NCBI RefSeq assembly: GCF_031877795.1
Contig: NC_133934.1
Span: 108,564,610 to 108,628,609, forward strand
Length of the DNA: 64,000 bases
Direction: 5' to 3'
Source: Strix aluco
Lineage: Eukaryota; Chordata; Aves; Strigiformes; Strigidae
Below, one piece after another: positions 21,301 through 34,319 of this stretch. The notes under the pieces are model-generated. The model had not been told where the DNA came from, ran no database searches, and saw nothing but the letters and a program-made list of their open reading frames with translations. The first letter of the stretch is position 1. Every line of letters starts with the position of its first letter. The position numbers and the translations under genes were made by a program.

Positions 21301-23486
21301 TGACTCAGCAACAGTTCTACTTCCAACATGCAAGTTTCACTCTTGCTGTGGAAAATTTACCTGTAGCAGAGGAAAGAAGCCTTTGACTACCCTAATCCTG
21401 AAGTTTTAGGTGACTTTTTGGGTATCTTGGGCTCAGATCACTGAGCGTCTTGAAATCAAAGACTGGGACTGTGAAGGTTGTTAGTATTTTATGGGAATCT
21501 AATGTAGAGTGGAAACTCACCTGTGCTCACAGTAGCTTGAAGAGATGGGTTGTTGCATCTATACCAGCAGTGTGATGCCCATATTATTATCATTCATCAA
21601 CATTAACAACTCACAGAAGCAGAGAGGTGGAAGAAGATACCAATAAACAGCACCACTCCAAGAACTTTTTGATTCCTTCCACTCCTTGTCCACTATGCAG
21701 ACATATTATAGTTTGCACTCATACACTAACTTGAATTACCAGTGCCCCCACATCCAGTGTAAAGCAGCTCCAAATTTTCCCAGACTCTGAAATCTGTAAG
21801 TATTATTCACAATAAATACAGAAGGCTGGAATCTGAACCTCAGGCTCACCATGGTAATGCAGGGTAAACCCATCAGCCCAGTGTTAATGGCTGGCAATGC
21901 TGTGGAATTCATTACAGAGGAACCTGCTGCCCACCCTAGTTTGAGAAGAAAATGGGGTTTCTCACAAACGAGCTGTTTGACTGATTAAACTCAGTTAATT
22001 TTAAACAACTACTTCAACCTTCCACCTGAATGTCATTGCCTAGTTTTGGCCTAGTTGCAAGTGAACAAGTTCAAAATTTCTGTTCTGCATTGTTGGCAGC
22101 TTCTCCTTTAGGGTGACTTTTCCATCCACTTTGCATTCTGAAGAAGTTTATAAAAATAAGGATCTCAAGAGGGAAGAGATAGTGCTTAAAATTAGAAGAG
22201 CTAAAGTATGGTTTTATTTATATTTTTAAAGCATATTAAATTTGGGGAAAACAACATCAAGCGGAATAAAAACTGTAGCTTCCAAGAAGGTTTACAGAAT
22301 GGTGTACAAAGTGAAACAGCTCAGAGAACAAAATAGTCATTGACACAGAGGACAGAAATCTTAGAAATGGAAAGGTAAAGACAAATACATTCCATTTATA
22401 TTGCAACTGAGATGAGCAGAGCAGATGAGAGACAGGTGTAGCAGAACAGAGTAACATTAGAGGCAAAAAGGCTATGCGTTTATGATAATTAAATCCTAAG
22501 CTATCATTACTCACCTAAGAGAATGGAGTATATCAAAATGCAAATTATAATATATAATTTCCATAATTACTAACTATAAAACATCCAGCTATTGCAAAAA
22601 GTCAATGCTAGATTCTCAAAGGTAGTTGGCCCTTGCAACCAACATCAAGCATTGTACAACACCAACATTTTAGGGCCTTTGCTGTCTTATGAAATCCACA
22701 GAAACACAGATGGTTGTGCCACCCATCTGGCAAAGGGGAGATCTGAGTTCCAGGGCCTGTATCATTTCAGTGAATATACACATAAGGTTAACTGAAGCAA
22801 AATATTTCTCCCATTTCCCCTGTAGCTTTGTAATTGTGAAGTAGTAATGTCCTCATCTTCTCCCCATCCAGATTTTCACAGTCAATTATTTTTCTATATG
22901 AACTAGTATAGTTTCAAGGGGGAAAAGATTATTCATCCCGTAATATTTGATTGACTGATATTCAGACTATTAGTGTGGGAGATGCAGCTTCAAACCTTCT
23001 CAGGCAGAGAGAAAATTAATCTCATTCCCCCAGCTCTGAAGTGAGATGACAGCTCTTGTGACTAAGTCACTGGATAAAAGGATGTAGGGTAAAACATCTG
23101 GCTTGGCGCAGGGATCCATCTGATTGATGTATTCCAGGAATATGTCTCGCATTAGACATTAGAGAGCAGATAAGTGAAGGAACAGCTACACTTTAGATCC
23201 CAGCGGTATTGACCCTCAGTTCAATGCACTGTTAGGCGTGACCAACAGGAGACATTAGTTTACTAGAAAACTTCATTAAGGAAAAATTAAGCACCTAAAG
23301 TAAGTGAACAGGAGTTGTAAAGATCTGCGTGGTTTTGGATATCAGCAAACACCAGGTGATCCTGTAAGCACCCAGGTACATTGGCCATTTTTCTGAATGT
23401 AAGACCTTACTCCATGCTCCTTACAATAGGCAGCAGGAGGCCATGTAACATCTGTTATATAACATAGAATATCTGTTATGTACCCA
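18344..23486. other. AT-rich non-coding stretch
   Basis: No recognisable exon. The longest frame is 90 codons (18779-19051, plus) and matches nothing I know. It covers a small CpG cluster at 18882-18918. A possible old MIR/L2 remnant lies at about 20118-20215. Confidence 0.5.
20118..20215 (-). repeat. Possible ancient MIR/L2-type repeat remnant
   Basis: CATTTTACAGGTGGGAAAAC followed by CTGAAAAT.. and a CACAGTGATTTGGTGGCTGA segment resembles the reverse complement of the conserved MIR/L2 core and flank. Partial similarity only. Confidence 0.4.
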
Positions 23487-24268
23487 AGGCCAACTGTATG
23501 AGGTTCAACAAGGCTGAGTGCCAGGTCCTGCACTTGGGTCACAACAACCCCATGCAATGCTACAGGCTTGGGGAAGAGTTGCTGGAAAGCTGCCTGGAGG
23601 AAAAGGACCTGGAGGTGTTGGTCAACAGCCGGCTGAATATGAGCTGGCAGTGTGCCCAGGTGGCCGAGAAGGCCAATGGTATCCTGGCTTGTATCAGAAA
23701 TAGTGTGGCCAGCAGGACTGGGGAAATGATTGTCCCCCTGTATGCAGCACTGGTGAGGCCGCACCTCGAATACTGTGTTTAGTTTTGGGCCCCGCACTAC
23801 AAGAAAGATGTCCAGGTTCTGGAGTGTGTCCAAAGAAGAGCAACGAAGCTGGTGAGGGGTCTAGAGCATAAGTCTTATGAGGAGTGGCTGAGGGAACAGA
23901 GGTTGTTTAGCCTGGAGCAAAGGAGGCTCAGGGGAAACATACTGCTCTCTATAACCACCTGAAAGGAGGTTGTGTCTAGATGGGTATCAGTCTCTTCTCC
24001 CAAGTAACAAGTGACAGGACAAAAGGAAATGACCTCAAGTTGCACCAGGGGAGGTTTAGATTGGGTACTAGGAAAATTTTCTTTACTGAGTTATCAAGCA
24101 TTGGAACAGGCTGCCCAGGGAAGTGGTGGAGTCACCATACCTGGAGGTATTTAAAAGACATGTAAATATGGCACTTAGGGACACAGTGGACTTGTCAGTG
24201 TTAGGTTAACAGCTGAACTTGATGATCTTAAAGGTCCTTTCCAACCTAAATTATTCTATGATTCTATG
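23487..24268 (+). mobile_element. CR1 LINE, 5'-truncated, older copy
   Basis: About 780 bases covering the C-terminal third of ORF2 and the 3' end. The frame 23498-23782 (94 residues) carries the region just after the reverse-transcriptase catalytic core ([50 protein letters not shown]). It ends at a TAG and later parts lie in other frames, so the copy is dead. It ends in ATTCTATGATTCTATG, the classic CR1 tail. It differs more from the three other copies in this window than they do from each other, so it is probably another, older subfamily. A 163-codon frame on the minus strand (23833-23342) is only its antisense shadow. Confidence 0.95.
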
Positions 24269-27114
24269 TTGTCTATATATCTCAAAGTGATGTACACATT
24301 TTTATCCCGTTACGTCTTCTGAAATAACCCAAGCCATCTTTCAAGCTACTTCTTATAAGGTAAAAAAGTAATGAAATAACCCTTTACATCATAAAACCCC
24401 AATGGGTTCAGCTCTGTGTGTGCAGATTCTCTGCTACTGTGGTTGATATAAGATTAGAAAAGACTCCACTGAAAAAAAACATGTCCTTTGATCCTGTAGG
24501 ATAATAGGCTGCAATGTTCCCAGGTTACTGTCAGAAAGCAATCTCCAAGAGGCCAGCTAGCTGGAGTAAAAAATAGGTTTCTATAATACTAAAGTTAGGG
24601 AGAAAGTTGGAGTCTTTTGAATTCAATCACTTTTCAAGGCATTCATCTCAAAGGCATCCAAATACAAAGGTGAGAGGTGTGAAATAAAAAATAGAATAGA
24701 GTAGAATAGTTAGGCATTAGAAGGTCACAAAGGCAGTCAGATTTTTCTGGAACACATTAGCTTCACTGATAAGTAAACCTTAGAAGTTCAAAAATCAATG
24801 CCAGATGGACAATCCAAAGTTCAGTTATTTCTCTAAACTTTTGGACTATACTCTTCCATGGAGTAAGACAACAGAGCATGCTCCACTATGATTTACATGG
24901 TATAAATTAGGGTAAGAGCATTACACAGTTGATTTCTTTGTCTCATCAGGTAGCACATCTCCTGAGAACAGACTTTCAACCAAAATATCCCTTTGGTTTA
25001 AAAACATAATAGAAGTATCTGTCACTGGAAAGTATTACTAATTTTATTTCCGGCTCCAATCGGAACCAGCAAATTCACAGAAGGCAGTGAAAATGGAATT
25101 TATCAGAGATACATTTATTTACCCAGCTTTTTCCAAAACCTCACAGCTAGGGAAAAGACACATGCAGAACCATACTTTCTCCAAAACACTTTACTTACTC
25201 ATTCAGCTACAGTTTCCACCAAACTCATATAGATCCTATCTCCCTTTTTTATTACTGTAACAGGAATATCAGGTTAGAAATGCAACCAAGCTGGAAGGAA
25301 AGAATATTACTAACACCTGAAGCTGACTGAGGGTCAGCTGAACAGGCTCTGATTCGATAGCCTCTACCGTCAAGAAAGCACTGGATCTCATCTTTGCTGC
25401 ATCTTTAGACTGTAACATCTGGGCCTGTGGTGTTTGCAGGAGTGGCCTCAAGGCTGTGGCTTAGAACAAGTTCACTGGCTAGTCACACTGCAATATCCCA
25501 CCTAGAAGTCTCAAGCAAAGCTCCAGGGCATCCGCGCACTGCAGGAGCATGCATGGACACAGTTACCAAGCAGGTAAATGGGCACCAGCTCTTCCTGCTC
25601 AGCCCACTACCTTCCACACATTTCAGTCTTTCTTGTAGCAACCTCATGCGATTTACAGGTGAGTAGGACAGGCTCTGGACTGTTCTCTCAGGGCTCCAGT
25701 GCTCTGCTTCAAAGGCACATAGGTTTTGTGGCAGCTGATTACCATAGGCGTAAAATGTGATCAAAGTTATGCATATGCTTAATTGCTTTCTTGAATCAAG
25801 AATCAATCAGTCCTTCCAACACTGGTTATGGCCCTGATCTTGCAGCACACACTGATTCATGGCTTTGACTTCATGGAGCTTATTGAAGAACCAGTGCTAA
25901 TTTCCCACATTTTAGAAATGTTTAGGTAGATGAGTGTGGGAATCAATCAATGTACACCTTTTGCCATTATAAATCTTAGCTGCTATCAACATTGAGTGGC
26001 AAAAGATGTGAAATAAAATTTTTCACTCCCAAAACCAAATACAAATTCCTTTGAGAGGAGAGGTCAAGTGTGATGGGGTGTATATTGTATGTGTACATAC
26101 ATAAATCATTGATAGCCAGATTACTTCCCTATATCGATCACATCACACTTTCCTAGCAGGTAGATTATCTAAGAAAATAATCACTAAATTAACTTGAAGA
26201 CACCAGCCTCCCAGCAAGATTAATGATACATAATTTACTTCATGAAAGAAGCAAGCATCCAATAAATTAGGAAATGCACACCACCATCAAAGCAAATTGT
26301 TAAGTATCTCCAGCACTCACCTGAGTAGTTGACAAATGGTTTTCACATTCTTTTGATCAAATCAGAAGTGTTTTCTTGTCACCCACCTCATTGCATAAGC
26401 AAATGTCTGCTGACTTCCCATAAGCATGCTATTTACACCAAATTCATTTCAGGGACAAAGTGTTTACATTCACACATGTACAGGTGCATACGCGGTAAGA
26501 GATTTTAAAAGAACTAAGATTCTTTTTGTGGGACCTTCAATTAAGACTTATTTGCATGTGTTTAGATGTTTTTTTTACCAAACTGAAAAATAAATAATCA
26601 TTCAAGGTCAAGATTCATCTTGAAATTAAAAATACGGCATCAGACCTTGACTAACAGCGTGCTGTTTGCACCTCCAGAAGCAGCCCTGATTCTGGGAGTA
26701 AAAGTTTCCCTCTCAGCTCCTTCCTACATCATCATTCTTGCACTGTCATCTTCTTAGGACTACTGGAGATAGACATTTATGAACTTTTTTCCTGAATTAT
26801 TTTTCCTAGGGCTATATTTACTATTTACATTCATGTAGTATATGGTTTTTCCACTAACATCATCAAAAAAACCCCACCAAAACTAGATCACTTCCACCTC
26901 TTCTTAATGTTTTTAGCCTCTAGCATCCATCATAGTTATATTTTACCTTCTAAGGCTTGTTTATTTAGTTCTAGGTGATTGGTTGTTACTGATTACACTC
27001 CATGGTGCTGTCACAAGAGGGAAGGGGTGAACAGAGGTTATAATTAGCACTGTTTCTGAAAGCATTACTCAAATATTAACCAGCCTTCACTACCTTCTCA
27101 AAAAGGAAAGGTCT

Positions 27115-27200
27115 GTGTTTCACATTTTGGTGGGAAACTGAGGCACAGAGAATGGATGTGATTTGCCTGAAGTCAAAGAGAGTAATTTACAGAAGTGCAG
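27115..27200 (-). repeat. Possible ancient MIR/L2-type repeat remnant
   Basis: GGGAAACTGAGGCACAGAGA followed by GATTTGCCTGAAGTCAAAGA resembles the reverse complement of the conserved core of MIR/L2-type repeats. This is the best of the candidates in the window. Confidence 0.5.
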
Positions 27201-29986
27201 AGCATCATGGTGATCATCTCATGGTGTCAGGCAGCACAACTGACACTGAGGTCTGCGGTCTCATGGTGAGGAGACAGGGCTGGGCAATCACAGCTTGACA
27301 GGCAAGAGAGATAACAGAAACAGGGCCTTCAGGACAGAGTACACAGAGACATAATTCATATAAACTACTTACAAAAGCTCAATTTGGATGGTATTTCCAT
27401 TGTCTGGCATATTTTGCAAAATGTGGCACAGTTCAAGCTAAATAATTCTTTGATACAGTTAGTTATGAAGTTGAGCTTTCTGAGCAAAGAAGATTTGAAC
27501 AATATAGCTGATGGTTTCTGTTGAAGGTTCTGTCTGACCAGAAAGTCATCTAAACAAGTAAGCCTTATTGTTACATCTATAAAATTCAGAGATAATGCAA
27601 CTCAGTAAGGGAGCACTGAAAGTAACTTAAAACCTAGAAGCAGAGTGGAAGACAAACTCCTTCCCAACAACAGCAACACATGTCCAGCTCTGGACACTTC
27701 TGTTTGACATAAATAGGAAGAAGCAGCATTTTTACAAAAAATATCAAAAGATCACTGTGAAATATGGGGAATTTGATACACATCATTGCTTTGCCATTGT
27801 GGAGATAACACAGAAGCAGAGTTCCACATTTGAGGAGGCAAAGAGCTTTGACATATTACCCAGCCTTATACAGGATATACATTTTCAAAAATAATGGCTT
27901 ACTTCTGCTTTTACAGCCCTCAATGTTATTTCTGAGTGTAACCATTATAGGTTGCGTTTTCATTTGGCAAAGACCAGTTTCAAAGAAGTCAAAGAGGAAG
28001 ATACAGAAAAAGTCACACTGCAAAGGGAGAGAAAGGGAGGGAGGAAGGAAAAAAAATGGACCAGTTTTCATCATTGTGGAGGAACACGCAATGGGTGCTA
28101 TTGCACATATTCATACAGATTCAATCAACATGCTGCATACTTTCACAACCACTGTTCTGCCGAGTTCAGGCATTTGCAGGGGAATAATATGTTTTATTGC
28201 CTTCTTGCTTGGCTTTGTGTGCTGTCTCTCAAGATGCTTACCATTTCTGCAGACAACAGCTGTATCCACCTGCTTCTGCTAAGTCAAAGTCGCAGGGTCT
28301 AAAATTACTCTTCTTGGATGGTGATCCCCATGGCACAGTGGATTTCACTGTTGACATACAACATGCCCTAATCAGAGAATCATCAAAACATCAGAAAAAA
28401 ATGACAATGGAAAGAAACACTGAAGATATGAAAAAAGTATATTCTCTTCTGTTTAGCATGTAAGCTGGTGTGACAGGCACAACACTCAGATGGAATCTGA
28501 ACAAGAATATCACATTGCAAACAGAAAGTCTTCTTTCATTGCACATACTTTTCCCCAAAACAACTGATGAATAGGTGACACCGGGCAGTACAAAAATGGA
28601 AACTGGAGGTGCAGTGACACGCTAGCCACATAGTCTCATGCCCTGTATACCTTCTGAAGTGCAATAGGCAATGACAGAATGAAGTAAGGGCAGTCAAACC
28701 CAATTCTCACACACACTACTGAAGCAGAGCCATCTACTGATACAGAAATTGCAGAAGAGGCCAGCAGACACTGGAGCACAGCTGCTACTTTATAAAGGGG
28801 CTGGCAATGTCACACTCCAGGAGTGCAAAGCTCAAGGGGCATTTGATGACACCAGAGTCAGAAGGGCCCCTTTGAGATACAACTGCTGAAAATACAGCTA
28901 TGAAAAATGCATTCAAATGGCTGTGTACTGGCAGTCCACCCTGGAGTACAGAACCAGCAGCTGGGCAGAGAAATGCAAATAAAAGGCTCACTACTGAGCC
29001 TTCTGACACATGTGCTTCACCAATCACTTTTTACATAAGACAAAATAGGTCTCTTGATGATCCTGAATTGCATAGATGTGGATAATGGATCAAATCAGAG
29101 GGCAACATGTAGCCTGGGATCAGCATCCCTTCAGCTTCCCAGCAATACTCTTATCCACCTTTTGTTGGGGTTGGGGGGGGAAACATTAATTTCTCACAGT
29201 AGTGGAAGGCTCTGCATAAGAAACAAGAGAAATAAGCCAGAAAGGCACATAATGACCTAAATGTGTTTCTGCTGAAAGCCTGTACAATTCCATTGCCTTC
29301 TGCGGGTGCTTTTGCTGATACATTGTTTAACACTGCGTCACTTCTTTGAGTCTGTATATACAAATATAGTGGCTAAATCGAACATCCCTCTATGAAAATG
29401 CTAGTTTAAGGGGTTATGTCCTCTGGAGTCTTGGCCCCAAGAGGCCCAAATCTTACTGTATATCCACTGACTTCATGGCACCATTTGGCACCCCCCAGAA
29501 TAGCTTCCATCTGTAAGCACCCACAGAACCATGAAAACAGTTACATGCCCACGCTTCTCCAAATCCAGCAGATTCAAACTGGGGAACTGCCGAGACCAAG
29601 CTTACTGCTGTCTGCCAGCTTTGTCTCATTACCTATCATGTATAATCTCTGCTGTGAGCTAGCAATAAGCGGTCTTCCTTATTACCATTGCAATGTTCAC
29701 ATAATTAAGTTGTTCTCAAATTGTAGGCTATAACAGCTTACAGACTTAGATGAAATTGTTGTGACAATTCAGAAATGCTTATTCTCTCTAACCAGTTTAT
29801 AGGAAGAGACACCTCCCAATTGTAGAAAAAATGCTCTAATTCATTAGAAGTTGTGTTATAACTGAGTGTCTTGACTGAAATGCTCATCAAAGTTAGAAGT
29901 CTTAGGAAAACTTTGAGACCATATGTATCACCACTGAAATGCAGAGCTCTAGACAGAAGTTCAGTTTTGGAAAGAAATTGACCCCC

Positions 29987-30007
29987 ATTGTCACAAGTTG
30001 TGACAAT
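29987..30007. repeat. Perfect 21-bp palindrome
   Basis: Arms ATTGTCACAA (29987-29996) and TTGTGACAAT (29998-30007) around a single G. The motif TTGTGACAATT also occurs about 240 bases upstream (about 29758-29768), where it is again flanked by AATTGT. Confidence 0.9.
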
Positions 30008-31190
30008 TACCCTTTTCCCTCTGCCAAATAAACTTAACAGAGAAGACCTAAAGTCTCAGGTAATTATGAAATTCGTATCTTCTTTTCATGTTTCACATCC
30101 AGTAGCTAGTTTATTTTCTTTACATTTCCTTAGAATAAACTGGATTTTTTACTGTGCCATTGAATTGTATCCAGTATTGAACAGAAATTCAGGTTAGTGG
30201 GACAAATAGGAGTATCACATTTTCCCAGGGGGCAGAAAACATATCAGTGTGCAAAAATGTCTGTTACATACATTACTCGTGGAGTAAAATATACTTTACC
30301 CAGCAGGGACAGACTGGAAGAGGGTCCTTCACCACGTGTATGAATTTGGAGGTAGGCCACTGGCCCTCTGAAGCAGTAAAAATGTCTTCTGTGGCAAGTG
30401 GTTTTTCATTAGCAGCAAGACAAGACTTGCTGCTAGACTCAAGACAAGATCTGAAATTCAGTGCTGTGCAAACCTGTGACACAAAATGCTTCCTACTCCT
30501 TTTCTCACCTTTTCTCTTCTTTTTTCTTTGTTGCTTATACAATGAAAGGTTGGAGAGGGCAGTAGTAACATTATACAGCAGCATCAGAAATAAGAGACTT
30601 TGGAGAAAGAATTAGTAGAAGGACAAGCTATGCCTCTGGGTGTTACACATAAAAATACAACATTAAATACAGTAAGGACGGAAAACAGAAAAATTTCTGC
30701 ATCGTCCAATTTTTGCAGACAAAGAAGCTCTCTAACACAGGGTTTTTAATGATTAATGAAGAGGATAGGATTCCCTTTCCAAAGCTTCTCCGAGTACTAA
30801 ATCACAAATGACCTTTAATGCTTCCATCTGAGGGTGATTTATCTCATTTCACCATTATTGTCTATCATTGCTTTTTATAAAAATCAGGTCTATCTACTTC
30901 TACTAATACATGTTGTTCCCCTAGGGATGATTCAGGACCCCCCCATCAAGACTTCCCTTCTAAATCAACAACAATCCGACTGAGAGCAACTGCTCTGTGC
31001 ACTCCAACCCTTGCTGTCTTTTGCTAACACCCAGGAGGGAAGGACGAATGAGGTCAGGTTTGCTAACCTTCCCCCAGCTCTCAACAGGACCAGAGACTTC
31101 TAACTCCTCCTTGGATCTATCCTCAGCTTTAAAGCTGCAGATTCTTGGGGGAGATGTGTTTGAGATTTTATGGTATATTAAAATGCTACC

Positions 31191-31207
31191 TTTTTTTTTT
31201 TTTTTTT
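31191..31207. repeat. T17 homopolymer
   Basis: An uninterrupted T run. There is no adjoining CR1 or gene-like sequence to make it the reverse of a poly(A) tail. Confidence 0.95.
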
Positions 31208-32058
31208 AAACACCAAAGGTACAGAAGTATGACAGAAAAGGGTAAGGAACTAATTTAATGTATAATACAAAACTAAAAGGACCAGACTTTTTAAAAGAAG
31301 CTTTCTCAAGCGTCTTTCCCTCATATAAGACCCTTTCTGTGTAATCTTTCAAATGCAATTCCTTGCATGCAAATCAAAGTGCCTTTTAGAATGAGGAAGT
31401 CAGGCCAAGCAAATAAAAGATCCTCCTCTAGCTTTAGTACAGGATTAATTAAGAAAAGTTGGGATATAATATAAAAGAAAAAGATAACAGGATTCCACCC
31501 TGAGTTCTCTTGCCATCCACCTTCACCAGGCAACTAACACTCCCACACTTTCTTCAAGAAGGGTAATGATACAGGCAGACATTAAACAACGCTGGAAATA
31601 TGTATATGCTAAATATAAAAAAGAAGAGAGCAAACTTTAAAGGAGAAGATTCACAAGTAGGATTTTTGTCATAGTGTCTAACTTTTTAAAGCACTCTTTT
31701 ATTTTGTGTCTTGAAAACAAGTATCCTTACATAATGTGAAGATGGGGATGGGCTTTCAGAGAGAAAGAATGAAGTTTGCAATTTGGACTTTTGTCAGCAT
31801 AATGAAGCTCAGATCAATTTGTATACTCTGAAATCTCTGATACAAAACTGAAGGAAATGAAAGATGTGAAATACTTATGATGTATGCCAGCAGTTATTAT
31901 ATAATCCAAGCCCTCAGCTGGTACTTGAAACCACTCTTACCAACTTCAAAAACGAGCTTGCTTTCAACCTCCCTGACTCATTTGGCTTTTGTACTGCACA
32001 GAGAGAGAGATCTAGCTAGTATGTTGAAAAGTCCCTTTTTAGACCCCCACCCCCACCA

Positions 32059-33031
32059 ATGGCCCAACCCTCCACTCTCATCTACCTCACTATATCCCTA
32101 TCCTACATCGCCCTGATCTTAATCACTGTAGCTTCCTCACCCTAGTAGAACAAAAAATCCTGAGCTACAGACAAGCTCAAAAGGGTCCAAACATCGTAGG
32201 CACATTTGGACTACTACAGAACATAGCAGATGGTGTAGGACTATTCAACAAAGAACCCATCTGACCATCCACATCCTCCCCACTCCTATTCACTAACCCC
32301 CATACTGGCCCTCCTCCTAGCACTCACAATCTGAACCCCTCCTCCCCCTGACACTCCACCTTGCTGACCTAAACCTAGGCTACCTCTTCCTCTTAACGAT
32401 ATCAAGCCTCACAGTATATTCCACCCTATGATCAGGATGGGCCTCAAACTCAAAATATGCCCTAATTGGGGCACTATGAGCCATAGCACAAACCATCTCC
32501 TATGAGGTCACACTAGCCGTCATCCTCCTATCTGTAATCATATTAAGCGGAAATTACTCCCTAAATACCCTTGCCACCACACAAGAACCACTATACCTCC
32601 TCTTCTCCTCCTGACCTCTCAAAATAATATGGTATATCTCCATCCTCGCTGAAACAAACCACACCCCATTTGACCTCACAGAGGGAGAATCCGAACTTGT
32701 ATCAGGGTTCAATGTAGAATACACCGCAGGACCATTCACCCTGTTTTTCCTAGCTGAATATGCAAACATCATACTAATAAACACACTAACTACTATCCTA
32801 TTTCTAAACACCAGCTCACTAAACCTAACCCCCGAACTATTCCCACTAGCCCTAGCTACAAAAGTCCTACTGCTATCTTCAAGCTTCCTATGAATCTACC
32901 CCTCCTACCCACGATTCCGCTATGACCAACTCATGCACCTTCTATGAAAAAGCTTCCTACCCCTAACACTCCCACTATGCCTCTGGCACACTAGCATACC
33001 AATCTGCCATGCAGGCCTACACCCTTGCCTA
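32059..33031 (+). pseudogene. ND1: Mitochondrial ND1 pseudogene (NUMT)
   Basis: Copy of NADH dehydrogenase subunit 1, a membrane subunit of respiratory complex I. The ATG at 32059 and the first 25 codons fit. A base is missing near 32132-32134 compared with the expected GCx-TTC-CTC. At least two more frame changes lie at about 32290 and 32345-32365, in the part encoding the second transmembrane region. From about 32365 to 33030 the frame is open in the vertebrate mitochondrial code, with hallmark pieces [34 protein letters not shown] and YPRFRYDQLMHLLW. It is almost full length. The C-terminus is followed directly by tRNA-Ile. Confidence 0.95.
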
Positions 33032-33032
33032 G

Positions 33033-33104
33033 GGAAATGTGCCTGATTGCAAAGGGTCACTATGATAAAGTGAACATAGAGATACACTGGCCCTCTCATT
33101 TCCT
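33033..33104 (+). pseudogene. trnI: Mitochondrial tRNA-Ile copy (NUMT)
   Basis: Acceptor arms GGAAATG (33033-33039) and CATTTCC (33097-33103) pair fully, and the anticodon GAT lies in TATGATAAA. It follows ND1 directly. It looks structurally intact, but its nuclear setting has no known pol III promoter context for it. Confidence 0.9.
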
Positions 33105-33113
33105 AAGAGAAAC

Positions 33114-33184
33114 TTAGAAAAGTAGGAATCAAACCTATACAGAAGAGATCAAAGCCCTCCATACTTCCTTTATATTATTTCCTA
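33114..33184 (-). pseudogene. trnQ: Mitochondrial tRNA-Gln copy (NUMT)
   Basis: On the minus strand the acceptor TAGGAAA (33184-33178) pairs with TTTTCTA (33121-33115), allowing one G-T. The anticodon TTG is seen as CAA in the plus strand at GATCAAAGC. It overlaps tRNA-Met by one base. Confidence 0.88.
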
Positions 33185-33252
33185 GTAGGGTCCGCTAACA
33201 AAGCTATCGGGCCCATACCCCGAAAATGATGGTTTAACCCCATTCCCTACTA
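33184..33252 (+). pseudogene. trnM: Mitochondrial tRNA-Met copy (NUMT)
   Basis: Acceptor arms AGTAGGG (33184-33190) and CCCTACT (33245-33251) pair perfectly. The anticodon CAT lies in GGGCCCATACCCCG. It is followed at once by the ND2 start codon. Confidence 0.92.
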
Positions 33253-34249
33253 ATGAGCCCACATGCAAAACTACTCTTCTCCTTTAGCTTACTTCTAGGA
33301 ACAACCATTACAATTTCAAGCAACAACTGAATAATAGCCTGAACCGGACTAGAAATCAGCACCCTCGCAATCATCCCCCTCATTTCAAAATCTCACCACC
33401 CTCAAGCCACTGAAACTGCAGTCAAATACTTCCTAGTCCAGACAACCTCTTCAGTGTTACTCCTTTTCTGAAGCATGACTAATTCATGATCCTCAGGACA
33501 ATGAGACATCCCCCAAACAACCCACCCAACATCATGCCTCTTCCTAACAGCAGCAATTGCAATAAAACTTGGACTAGTACCATTTCACTTCTGATTTCCG
33601 GAAGTACTCCAAGGCACATCCCTCATCACGGCACTCCTGCTCTCAACAGTAATAAAACTCCCCCCAGTCATCATGCTCCTAACATCTCACTCACTCAACC
33701 CAAACTTGCTAACTACCATAGCCATCACCTCAACAGCCCTAGGGGGCTGAATGGGACTAAACCAAACACAAACCAAAAAAATCCTGGCTTTCTCATCCAT
33801 TTCACACCTCGGCTCAATAGCCACCACCTTCTACAGCCCCAAACTCACCCTACTAGCCTTCTACCTATATGCCCTAATAACCACCACTGTGTTCCTCACC
33901 CTAAACACAACTTAAAGCCCCCATACTCAACACAACCCTCATACTAACCTTACTCTCCCTAGCAGGACTACCCCCACTAATAGGCTTCCTGCCAAAGTGG
34001 CTCATCTTCCAAAAATTCACTAAATAAGAAATAACCTCAACAGCCACAATCATTGCCATACTCTTACTACTAGGATTATTCTTCTACCTCCACCTCATAT
34101 GCTACTCAACAATCACCCTCCCACCAAACTCCACAATCCATATAAAGGAGTGGCATACTAACAACCCAACAAATATCCCCATGGCCACCCTTACCTCCCT
34201 ATCAATCTCACTCTTACCACTCTCCCCTAAAATCCTGACCACTACTTAG
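33253..34249 (+). pseudogene. ND2: Mitochondrial ND2 pseudogene (NUMT)
   Basis: Copy of complex I subunit 2. It starts with ATG at 33253 (MSPHAKLL) and stays open in the mitochondrial code for about 219 codons, with many TGA-as-Trp codons that would be stops in the nuclear code. Near 33908-33914 about 30 bases are missing compared with a usual bird ND2, which shifts the frame; it resumes as KAPMLN.. one frame on. A TAA at 34025-34027 replaces a codon that is normally CAA in LTKQEMT. The end is TAG at 34247-34249, overlapping tRNA-Trp. The 153-codon standard-code frame at 33486-33947 is a shadow in another frame. Confidence 0.95.
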
Positions 34250-34318
34250 AAACTTAGGATAACCTAAAACCGAAGCCCTTCAAAGCCTTAAACAAGAGTT
34301 AAACCCTCTTAGTTTCTG
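34248..34318 (+). pseudogene. trnW: Mitochondrial tRNA-Trp copy (NUMT)
   Basis: Acceptor AGAAACT (34248-34254) pairs with AGTTTCT (34311-34317). The anticodon TCA lies in CCTTCAAAGCC. It looks complete. Confidence 0.92.
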
Positions 34319-34319
34319 C

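Larger units (their letters stand above)
24269..32045. other. AT-rich non-coding stretch
   Basis: No recognisable exon. Three overlapping plus-strand frames at 27830-28463 (150, 116 and 88 codons) are the most open part. They include a purine-rich run at about 28019-28058 and have no family resemblance. A 122-codon frame lies at 30247-30615. A possible MIR/L2 remnant (27115-27200), a perfect palindrome (29987-30007) and a T17 tract (31191-31207) are listed separately. Confidence 0.5.

Noticed and set aside
23342..23833. 163-codon minus-strand frame
   Set aside because: It lies antisense to the CR1 copy at 23487-24268; the sense strand carries the recognisable CR1 ORF2 end.
27830..28463. Overlapping plus-strand frames of 150, 116 and 88 codons as a possible gene
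   Set aside because: No family resemblance, three frames open at once, and a purine-rich low-complexity run inside; best explained by local composition.
33486..33947. 153-codon plus-strand frame
   Set aside because: It is an alternative frame of the mitochondrial ND2 copy read in the standard code; its Pro/Asn/His-rich composition reflects the C/A-rich mitochondrial strand.
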